Assembly: GCA_024643585.1 (NCBI GenBank)
Contig: JAHEMP010000078.1
Location: 1-9,049, forward strand
DNA length: 9,049 nucleotides
Direction: 5' to 3'
Origin: Crocinitomicaceae bacterium
GTDB lineage: Bacteria; Bacteroidota; Bacteroidia; Flavobacteriales_D; Crocinitomicaceae
Shown: piece after piece, positions 1-6,834 of the stretch
Layout of the letters: each line of letters begins with the position of its first letter
Numbering within the stretch: the stretch's first letter is position 1
Position numbers and translations under genes: made by a program
Notes under the pieces: model-generated
Seen by the model: the letters and a program-made list of their open reading frames with translations, nothing else
Database searches by the model: none
Told to the model about the DNA's origin: nothing

Positions 1-1524
1 AAAGCTGGTTTAGGAATAGGAAATCAAGCAAACAATCCTTGGTTGCAGGAACTTCCAGATCCAATCACGAAAGTAACTTGGGACAACTATATCACTATGA
101 ATCCTGTTGAAATGAACGGGAGATACGCTACAACATTTGATCAAGAAAACGGATTGAATCTTGCGACAATCACTGTGGATGGTAAATCAATTACTTTGCC
201 TGTCTACCCAACACCTGGCCAAGCAATTGGAACTGTAGGAGTTGCCTTAGGTTATGGAAGAGGAGCAAACCAAGAGAAAATTGGTAGAGCGGCATTCCAA
301 ACTAAGGAATACGGTGGTTACGCTGAAGATTCAAATGGAAATATGAAACCGATTGGGGCCAATGCATTTGCCTTTATTGGAAATGAAAATGGAACCATGA
401 GTTATTCTGCTCCTGCAAGTATTAAGGCAGAGGAGGGAGAATATATTATTGCAGCAACCCAAATTCACCATACGGTGATGGGAAGACATTCTATAGTTCG
501 TGAAACAACTTTAGATACGTATAAGTCAAAAGACAAAGAAGCCTATAACCCAAGTTATAAATTGCAGAAATTGGATGAGAACGGTCATCACGTTGAAGCA
601 CCAATGAGTGAATTTGACTTATGGGATGCGCATCCAGTGGAGAAAATAGGTCACCGATGGGCAATGACAATAGATTTGAGTTCTTGCTATGGATGTGGAT
701 CTTGTCTAATAGCTTGTCAATCAGAAAACAACGTACCTGTTGTAGGTAAAGATGAGGTAAGAAGAGGTCGTGAAATGCACTGGTTGCGAATTGACCGATA
801 CTTCTCTTCTGATGAAGAAGCGGCGATTGGAACTAGAAAAGATAAAGATACTTTCTCTTACGATAATGCAGAGATTGCAGCAGAGAATCCAAAAGTGATT
901 CACATGCCTATGATGTGCCACCACTGTAATCACGCTCCATGCGAGACTGTATGTCCAGTTGCGGCTACAAATCATAGTAATGAGGGATTGAATCAAATGG
1001 CATACAACAGATGTATTGGCACAAGATATTGTGCGAACAACTGTCCGTACAAGGTACGTCGATTCAACTGGTTCAATTACCCATCGTACAAGAAATTTAC
1101 AGAAATCAACCCAGCTCAAGACGATTTAGGCCGTATGGTGTTGAACCCAGACGTTACGGTGAGAACTCGTGGTGTTATGGAAAAATGTTCATTCTGTGTT
1201 CAACGAATTCAAGCTGGTAAGTTAGTAGCGAAAAAAGAAGATCGTCCGGTAGTGGATGGTGATGTAACTACTGCTTGTGCTGACGCTTGTCCTGCAAATG
1301 CAATTATCGTCGGTGACTGGAATGATTTGAAATCTATGGTTCGTACTAGTTCAGATGATAAGCGAGCATACCAAGCTTTGGAAGAAGTTGGTGTTAAGCC
1401 AAACATGTGGTACAAAACAAAAGTACGTAACGAGGAGAATAAAGAATTGGCACACCTTCAAGTTGAACCTGCTGCTCATGGCGGACATGGGAATACAGGA
1501 CACGAAGAAAAAGCTCATCATTAA
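1..1524 (+). CDS. actB: Alternative complex III iron-sulfur subunit ActB, C-terminal part (5' end outside window)
   Basis: The frame is open from base 1, and the residues before the first possible internal start (TTG at 43) fit the family, so this is a 5'-truncated gene with 507 codons visible. Family members are roughly 1,000 residues: an N-terminal molybdopterin-oxidoreductase-like half without the cofactor, then a ferredoxin-like half. The visible part holds the end of the first half and the whole iron-sulfur domain. Its cysteine groups are CX2CX2CX3C (685-717), CX2CX4CX3CP (916-957), CX5CX3CP (1012-1047) and CX2C-X26-CX3CP (1186-1293). That is 15 cysteines; the third group (CIGTRYC) has Thr where a fourth Cys could be, consistent with three [4Fe-4S] and one [3Fe-4S] as known for ActB. 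The protein sits on the periplasmic side and passes electrons from quinol oxidation to the heme subunits. The C terminus is His-rich (1477-1521). Very sure of the family. Confidence 0.96.
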   Translation, partial: KAGLGIGNQANNPWLQELPDPITKVTWDNYITMNPVEMNGRYATTFDQENGLNLATITVDGKSITLPVYPTPGQAIGTVGVALGYGRGANQEKIGRAAFQTKEYGGYAEDSNGNMKPIGANAFAFIGNENGTMSYSAPASIKAEEGEYIIAATQIHHTVMGRHSIVRETTLDTYKSKDKEAYNPSYKLQKLDENGHHVEAPMSEFDLWDAHPVEKIGHRWAMTIDLSSCYGCGSCLIACQSENNVPVVGKDEVRRGREMHWLRIDRYFSSDEEAAIGTRKDKDTFSYDNAEIAAENPKVIHMPMMCHHCNHAPCETVCPVAATNHSNEGLNQMAYNRCIGTRYCANNCPYKVRRFNWFNYPSYKKFTEINPAQDDLGRMVLNPDVTVRTRGVMEKCSFCVQRIQAGKLVAKKEDRPVVDGDVTTACADACPANAIIVGDWNDLKSMVRTSSDDKRAYQALEEVGVKPNMWYKTKVRNEENKELAHLQVEPAAHGGHGNTGHEEKAHH

Positions 1525-1546
1525 TTAAGAAATAAATTAGACTGTA

Positions 1547-2962
1547 ATGCATAAGGAAGCAGCAATTAGAGAACCCCTCATTTTAGGTCATAAGTCCTTT
1601 CATGATGTTACTGAGGATGTATGCCGTCCGATCGAAGACAAAGCACCAAAAATGTGGTATGTTTTGTTCGGAATCGCAGCCATCATAGGTTTATATGGAG
1701 TAGGATGTATCCTCTATCTTTTGGGAACAGGAGTCGGAGTTTGGGGATTGAACAAAACCATTGGATGGGCTTGGGATATCACGAATTTCGTTTGGTGGGT
1801 AGGTATTGGTCACGCTGGAACATTGATTTCGGCGGTATTGTTACTGTTCCGTCAAAAATGGAGAATGGCGATTAACCGATCAGCTGAGGCGATGACTATT
1901 TTTGCGGTATTCATGGCAGGTTTATTCCCTTTGATTCACATGGGTCGTTTGTGGTTAGGATATTGGGTTTTACCTTTGCCGAATCAATTTGGGTCATTGT
2001 GGGTTAACTTTAACTCTCCTTTGCTTTGGGACGTATTTGCGATATCAACTTATCTTTCAGTATCCTTGGTATTCTGGTATATTGGTTTGATTCCAGATTT
2101 CGCAACTATTCGTGACAGAGCCAAAAAACCAATTGCAAAAAAGATGTATTCTATTCTTTCTTTTGGTTGGTCTGGAAGAGCAAAACATTGGAATCGATTT
2201 GAATTGGTTTCTTTGGTTTTAGCTGGATTAGCAACGCCGTTGGTATTCTCAGTTCACTCAATCGTATCCTTCGATTTCGCCACTTCCGTAATTCCTGGAT
2301 GGCATACTACAATTTTCCCTCCTTATTTCGTTGCGGGTGCCGTTTTCTCGGGATTTGCGATGGTTCAGACATTAATGTTGGTGATGCGAAAAGCAATGGG
2401 TCTTGAAGCATACATACATACGAAGCATGTTGAATATATGAACATTGTAATTATGGTTACAGGTTCTATCGTAGGGACGGCTTATATAACTGAATTATTT
2501 ATCTCTTGGTATTCAGGAGTTGAATACGAAGCATATGCATTCATCAACAGAGCGACAGGTCCTTATTGGTGGGCTTATGCGAGTATGATGACTTGTAATG
2601 TTGTTTCTCCGCAGTTGATGTGGTTTAAGAAATTAAGAACGAGTTTGATCTTTACTTTTATTATCTCAATTGTGGTGAATATAGGTATGTGGTTTGAGCG
2701 TTACGTAATTATCGTGACTTCTTTGCACAGAGATTACTTGCCTTCTTCTTGGAGCATGCATTACCCAAGTCATATTGATATCGGTGTGTATGTAGGTACA
2801 ATTGGGTTGTTCTTCGTCTTCTTCTTGTTATTTGCTCGTTTCTTCCCTGTATTGGCGTTGAATGAGGTTAAAACAATTTTGAAGAGCTCAGGAGAATCCT
2901 ATAAAAATGCACCAGATACACATCATGGTCATTCAGATAACGAAAATAATAACGAACATTAA
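1547..2962 (+). CDS. actC: Alternative complex III membrane subunit ActC (NrfD/PsrC-like, quinol-binding)
   Basis: This is a 471-residue integral membrane protein of the NrfD/PsrC family with about ten hydrophobic segments (first near residues 37-60, last near 411-434). The N terminus (IREPLILGHKSFHDVTEDV, residues 7-25) is the conserved lead-in of ActC and fixes the ATG start, 22 bases after actB. In the family ActC binds and oxidises menaquinol at the periplasmic face, next to the ActB iron-sulfur domain. Conserved polar residues inside membrane segments that could line the site are His89 (GIGHAG), His131 (HMGR), Asp162 (LLWD) and Asp243 (SFDFATS); assigning them to quinol or proton pathways is my inference. 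The stretch GWHTTIFPPYFVAGA (251-265) is also family-typical. The C-terminal 13 residues are His/Asn-rich. No clear Shine-Dalgarno sequence precedes the start. Confidence 0.96.
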   Translation: MHKEAAIREPLILGHKSFHDVTEDVCRPIEDKAPKMWYVLFGIAAIIGLYGVGCILYLLGTGVGVWGLNKTIGWAWDITNFVWWVGIGHAGTLISAVLLLFRQKWRMAINRSAEAMTIFAVFMAGLFPLIHMGRLWLGYWVLPLPNQFGSLWVNFNSPLLWDVFAISTYLSVSLVFWYIGLIPDFATIRDRAKKPIAKKMYSILSFGWSGRAKHWNRFELVSLVLAGLATPLVFSVHSIVSFDFATSVIPGWHTTIFPPYFVAGAVFSGFAMVQTLMLVMRKAMGLEAYIHTKHVEYMNIVIMVTGSIVGTAYITELFISWYSGVEYEAYAFINRATGPYWWAYASMMTCNVVSPQLMWFKKLRTSLIFTFIISIVVNIGMWFERYVIIVTSLHRDYLPSSWSMHYPSHIDIGVYVGTIGLFFVFFLLFARFFPVLALNEVKTILKSSGESYKNAPDTHHGHSDNENNNEH

Positions 2963-2970
2963 GACGAATC

Positions 2971-3507
2971 ATGGCAGAGAGAATATTTTATGCAATGTAC
3001 GATGATGACGATGTCCTAAAAGATGGGGCAAAGCATTTGGTGTCGAAAGGGGTGAAAGTATCAGAAGTATTTTCTCCATTTCCGATACACGGAATCGATC
3101 CTATCATCGGAATTAAAAACACAAGATTGGGTATTATGGCCTTTATCTATGGTTTGACAGGGTTATTATTGGCGACTATTGGTATGCGTTACTTTATGGT
3201 GGTGGATTGGCCTATGAACATAGGAGGGAAACCAAATTTTACCTACATGGATAACATACTTGCGTTTATTCCAATAACATTCGAGTTCACAGTTTTATGT
3301 GCAGCTCATGGTATGGCAATAACTTACATGTTAAGAAATAGAACATTGCCTGGTATTCCTGCGCAAAACCCTGATCCTCGGACAACAGACGATCGTTTCG
3401 TTATGGAAATTAGATTGTCTGAAAACACAAAGTTTTCTGCGGACGATTTACAAGGTATGTTGAAAGAAACCGGAATTGTTGAATTAGATCAAAAAGAATT
3501 AAAATAA
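2971..3507 (+). CDS. actD: Alternative complex III subunit ActD (DUF3341 membrane protein)
   Basis: This 178-residue protein has the DUF3341/ActD layout: a soluble N-terminal domain with the conserved FSPFPIHG motif (residues 34-41), two transmembrane helices (about 53-77 and 97-121), and a C-terminal soluble tail after LRNRTLPGIP (121-130). ActD carries no cofactor; in known complexes it packs against ActC, with its soluble part in the cytoplasm, and is thought to be structural or to help couple proton movement. It starts 8 bases after the actC stop, so translational coupling is likely. The acidic run DDDD (11-14) sits in the N-terminal domain. Length and gene position match the family; identification is firm although its function is the least understood of the set. 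Confidence 0.95.
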   Translation: MAERIFYAMYDDDDVLKDGAKHLVSKGVKVSEVFSPFPIHGIDPIIGIKNTRLGIMAFIYGLTGLLLATIGMRYFMVVDWPMNIGGKPNFTYMDNILAFIPITFEFTVLCAAHGMAITYMLRNRTLPGIPAQNPDPRTTDDRFVMEIRLSENTKFSADDLQGMLKETGIVELDQKELK

Positions 3508-3533
3508 TTTGCCAAGAACCTATTTAGGTAGGT

Positions 3534-4307
3534 ATGTCTGACAAAGTAATAAAGAATAGACAGATGAAAATGAATTTTAAGGCAATCGTCAAAGGAACAT
3601 TAGGAATTACAACAATAGTATTGATGTCTTCTTGTGTTGGTGACCCTGATAGCTCAGGATTAGAATACATGCCTGACATGTATCGTTCTGCTGCAATTGA
3701 GCCATATGTTGATTACGCAGAAATACGTGGGCGTGAAAACACGGAGTTGAAAATGAAAGTTTCTGCTAAGGTTCCGCCAAATTATACCATTCCTTATGTA
3801 GGAACAGACAAAGAGAATGTTTTGCTGATGCTTCCTTACAACCGTAAAGCAGGTGTAGCTTTTAGAGAAACACACGGAATGTATGGTGCAGACTTGACAA
3901 CAGAAGATGACTATGCAAAAGCTGCCGCGGATAAAAATCCTTTGATTTTAACAGCCGACAACGCTGAGAAAATGTTTAAAAAAGGAAAAGAATTGTACGC
4001 TTCAATGTGTATGCATTGCCACGGTGAAAAAGGAGATGGTAATGGTAAAATGATGGAGAATGGCACCTATGCAGGTGTTCCCAGTTATACCGATAGATCT
4101 ACTCTTGGAGATGGCCAAATTTTCTACTCAATTTACTATGGTAAAGGAGCTATGGGAGCACATTCTTCATTAATCAACAAACGAGAAATCTGGACTTTGG
4201 TACATTACGTTCGTCAGTTCATGAATCCAGAATATGGAAAATTTAATGCAGATGGTTCGGCTACAGTTGCAGTTGCTCCAGCAGTTTCCGATTCATTAAC
4301 AAAATAA
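3534..4307 (+). CDS. actE: Alternative complex III monoheme cytochrome c lipoprotein ActE
   Basis: This 257-residue lipoprotein has one class I cytochrome c domain. Residues 17-34 form a hydrophobic signal ending in a lipobox (LMSSC, Cys34), so the mature protein is a lipid-anchored periplasmic subunit. A motif conserved in the family, EYMPDMYRS (44-52), follows. The heme site is CMHCH (Cys159, Cys162, His163; bases 4008-4022), and Met207 (GKGAMG) is the likely sixth ligand. In the complex ActE takes electrons from the ActB/ActA side and can pass them to the oxidase. Start choice is uncertain: ATG 3534 has AGG five bases upstream (3526-3528) but gives a long signal; ATG 3564 or 3570 would give a more typical lipoprotein signal of about 20 residues. 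The C terminus is Ala/Val-rich. Family assignment is secure. Confidence 0.94.
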   Translation: MSDKVIKNRQMKMNFKAIVKGTLGITTIVLMSSCVGDPDSSGLEYMPDMYRSAAIEPYVDYAEIRGRENTELKMKVSAKVPPNYTIPYVGTDKENVLLMLPYNRKAGVAFRETHGMYGADLTTEDDYAKAAADKNPLILTADNAEKMFKKGKELYASMCMHCHGEKGDGNGKMMENGTYAGVPSYTDRSTLGDGQIFYSIYYGKGAMGAHSSLINKREIWTLVHYVRQFMNPEYGKFNADGSATVAVAPAVSDSLTK

Positions 4308-4331
4308 AACAACGCTTTTAACTCTATAAAA

Positions 4332-5519
4332 ATGGAATTCAAAATAGCAAATAAAGCAAAAATGGTAACCTTGGTCCTTATGGCAGTTGGCTTGTTGAGC
4401 CTTGTTTTAGGTGTAGCAATGAACCTTGGAGAGCATAATTTGGGTCAGCGTTTGTTGGCAAATGGTTTGGTGAATGGTTTTTACTTTTTCGCTCTGGGAT
4501 TGGGAGCACTATTTTTCCTAGCATTGCAGTATGCAACTGAAACGGGATGGTATGCATCCGTAAAAAGAATCATTGAGGCTCAGGCAGGATTTTTACCTTA
4601 CGGCATGGGCTTATTGGCCGTAGTTTTACTCATCATTACATTGATGGATGGTGCCCACATCTATATCTGGATGGATCATGAGGTAGTTGGTTCAGATTCA
4701 ATTATTGAAGGAAAGTCAGCTTACTTGAATAAACCTTTTTTCTGGATTAGAACATTAATCTATATGGCGACTTACTTTATTTTCTTGAGAGGATTTAAAA
4801 AGAGATCGCTAGAAGAAGATAAAGTGGGTGGAACCGAAATACATTTTACGAATTACCGTAAAGGAGCTGTTTTCTTAGTGTTTTTCGCGGTATTTAGTTC
4901 GACGTCATCTTGGGATTGGTTAATGTCAATTGATGTTCACTGGTTCTCAACGTTATTTGGATGGTATGTGTTTGCCGGAATGTGGTGTTCAGGAATGGTC
5001 GTAATGGTTCTAACAACACTTTATTTGAAAAAGTTAGGATACATGCCAAAGGTAAATGAAAGTCATATCCATGATTTAGGGAAATGGGTATTTGCGACTT
5101 CATTTTTGTGGTCTTATTTGTTCTTTTCTCAGTACATGTTGATTTGGTATGCAAATATTCCAGAAGAGACAACCTACTATATTGCTAGGATTTCTGACTT
5201 TAAATTCATTTATTTTTTCATGTTCATAATCAATTTTGCGTTTCCGATGTTAATACTAATGTCACGTGATGCAAAACGTAATTATGGTATTTTGACTTTT
5301 GTAGGTTTGGTAATATTAGCAGGTCACTGGTTGGATGTTTGGATTATGGTAACGGCAGGTTCTATGGGAGCACAAGCAAAAATTGGTTGGATTGAAATAG
5401 GTATGGTTTTGTTAGTAGCAGGATTCTTTATTAGAACCTTGTTGACTAATTTATCAAAAGCACCTCTTACACCGGTGAATCACCCTTTCTTAGACGAAAG
5501 TATTCATCACGAGATATAA
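4332..5519 (+). CDS. actF: Alternative complex III membrane subunit ActF (second PsrC/NrfD-like subunit)
   Basis: This 395-residue polytopic membrane protein has about ten hydrophobic helices (approximate centres 20, 57, 100, 146, 184, 217, 264, 301, 330 and 363). It is the ActC paralogue of alternative complex III and, with ActC, makes up most of the membrane arm. Family-typical stretches are SSWDWLMSIDVHWFSTLFGW (192-211), FSQYMLIWYANIPEET (265-280) and GHWLDVWIM (331-339). Whether ActF binds quinol is less certain than for ActC; a structural or proton-translocating role is the usual proposal. The loop after the first helix is short here (NLGEHNLGQRLL, 31-42), whereas I recall a longer His-rich loop in some Flavobacterium members. 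ATG 4332 is 24 bases after actE and follows a TATAAAA stretch with no evident Shine-Dalgarno sequence. Confidence 0.94.
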   Translation: MEFKIANKAKMVTLVLMAVGLLSLVLGVAMNLGEHNLGQRLLANGLVNGFYFFALGLGALFFLALQYATETGWYASVKRIIEAQAGFLPYGMGLLAVVLLIITLMDGAHIYIWMDHEVVGSDSIIEGKSAYLNKPFFWIRTLIYMATYFIFLRGFKKRSLEEDKVGGTEIHFTNYRKGAVFLVFFAVFSSTSSWDWLMSIDVHWFSTLFGWYVFAGMWCSGMVVMVLTTLYLKKLGYMPKVNESHIHDLGKWVFATSFLWSYLFFSQYMLIWYANIPEETTYYIARISDFKFIYFFMFIINFAFPMLILMSRDAKRNYGILTFVGLVILAGHWLDVWIMVTAGSMGAQAKIGWIEIGMVLLVAGFFIRTLLTNLSKAPLTPVNHPFLDESIHHEI

Positions 5520-5552
5520 TTTGGAAGTAGATTAGCGAAAAAGAATAAAAAA

Positions 5553-6803
5553 ATGGGAACGAAATTGATAATAATAGTAGCACTTGTCCTTGGAGGAATC
5601 GCCATCGCTCAATTGATGCGTTTGTACGAGCTATCTTCAAAAATGAGTAAATCGGATGAGTCTGAGGTTGGCACACGAGACAACAATCTAAATGGTAGAT
5701 TGATGTTAGGTTTTATGGCCTTCTTATTTCTTGGATTCATTTGGTTGATGATGGAATTTGGTTGGACAGGTCGCGGAGAGGCGGCATCTGTTCACGGTAA
5801 AGCATACGATTGGTTGTTGGACTTGAATTTTTGGATAATCATTATAGTGTTTTTTCTAACGAATGCCTTACTTTTTGTTTTTGCCTTTAAGTACACCAAA
5901 AAACCAGGAGTAAAAGCATTCTATTTTCCGCACAACAACAAATTAGAGATGATTTGGACAATTGTTCCAGCGGTTGTTTTAGCGGTAATTATCATTTTGG
6001 GATTACGCACATGGAATGACATTACTGCGGATTCAGGAAAAGATGCCATTAATGTTGAGCTATTCTCTAAACAATTTGATTGGACTGCACGATATGCAGG
6101 AGACGATAATATTCTAGGAAAGTTTGATTACAAATTGACAACGGATGCAAATGAGTTGGCTTTGATGACAACTGCCACAATTGATACTGCAATTGCAAGT
6201 ATGGAATCTGGTGTTAATGGAATCAAAACGATTGAATCCAAATTGAATGATCCATCTTTGATCATGGTTCCTGAAGAAAGAGCCAAAATGGTAGAAGATT
6301 TAAGTAGAAAACAAAGATTAATTCGTTTGTTGTATCAAATGCGGGAAAAGCACAATAGTAAAATAGATGCTTCGGCTTACGATGATGTTATTCAAAAAGA
6401 TACTTTGTATTTGTGTGAAAATCAACCTTACGAATTTACGTTTAGAGCAAAAGATGTAATTCACTCGGCGTATTTCCCTCATTTTAGAGCGCAAATGAAT
6501 ACAGTACCTGGTGTTGTTACACGATTTAAATTCACGCCTGATATTTCAACGAAGTCGATGCGTGAAAAGAAAAATGATCCAGCTTTCAATTATGTCTTGA
6601 TGTGTAACAAGATTTGTGGTGGAGCTCATTACAAAATGAAAATGATTGTGGTGGTATTGCCTAAGGGAGAATACGACTCTTGGATGAATTCGAAAAAAGG
6701 TCCAGGATCTTTTAAATCGATTTTCCAACCAGTAGTAGAGGCACCTGCACCGGCAGTTGAACCAGCGACAGCGGACAGTACAGCTGTTGCACCAGTAGTT
6801 TAA
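5553..6803 (+). CDS. coxB: Cytochrome c oxidase subunit II with CuA centre
   Basis: This is oxidase subunit II, which receives electrons at a periplasmic binuclear copper centre. At 416 residues it is longer than the common 250-350. Four hydrophobic segments are visible (about 4-22, 50-68, 91-113, 132-152); the last two match the usual subunit II hairpin and the first two are an N-terminal addition. CuA ligands are complete: His304 (DVIHS), then CNKICGGAHYKM with Cys351, Cys355, His359 and Met362 (6603-6638). The usual Glu between the cysteines is Lys here, as I recall for other Bacteroidetes. Asp-Trp follows Phe175 where most enzymes have WYW. Residues about 200-277 are an extra charged, helix-like segment inside the cupredoxin domain. 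The tail is Pro/Ala/Val-rich. ATG 5553 follows an A-rich stretch, 33 bases after actF. Confidence 0.96.
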   Translation: MGTKLIIIVALVLGGIAIAQLMRLYELSSKMSKSDESEVGTRDNNLNGRLMLGFMAFLFLGFIWLMMEFGWTGRGEAASVHGKAYDWLLDLNFWIIIIVFFLTNALLFVFAFKYTKKPGVKAFYFPHNNKLEMIWTIVPAVVLAVIIILGLRTWNDITADSGKDAINVELFSKQFDWTARYAGDDNILGKFDYKLTTDANELALMTTATIDTAIASMESGVNGIKTIESKLNDPSLIMVPEERAKMVEDLSRKQRLIRLLYQMREKHNSKIDASAYDDVIQKDTLYLCENQPYEFTFRAKDVIHSAYFPHFRAQMNTVPGVVTRFKFTPDISTKSMREKKNDPAFNYVLMCNKICGGAHYKMKMIVVVLPKGEYDSWMNSKKGPGSFKSIFQPVVEAPAPAVEPATADSTAVAPVV

Positions 6804-6834
6804 GTAGAAATTTATCAATTAAATAGGAAGAAAA

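Noticed and set aside
43..45. TTG as the start of a separate 493-residue protein
   Set aside because: The frame is open through base 1, and the preceding residues (GNQANNPW) continue smoothly into family-typical ActB sequence, so this is the interior of a longer gene.
721..1119. 132-residue open frame on the minus strand inside actB
   Set aside because: It lies opposite the conserved cysteine region of ActB, has no recognisable domain and no start context; it is a shadow of the real gene.
4894..5172. Minus-strand open frame inside actF
   Set aside because: It is antisense to conserved ActF helices and its Thr/Leu-rich translation is what complement of membrane-helix codons gives.
4332..5519. 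ActF as a truncated gene
   Set aside because: At 395 residues it has about ten helices and all conserved stretches; the short first loop looks like natural variation and not a deletion.
5467..5676. Minus-strand open frame spanning the actF-coxB gap
   Set aside because: It overlaps the end of actF and start of coxB, both well supported, and its product (low complexity, Ser/Phe-rich) resembles nothing I know.
6606..6614. Lys instead of Glu between the CuA cysteines as a loss of function
   Set aside because: The Glu ligates copper through its main-chain carbonyl, all side-chain ligands are present, and I recall CNKIC in other Bacteroidetes subunit II proteins.
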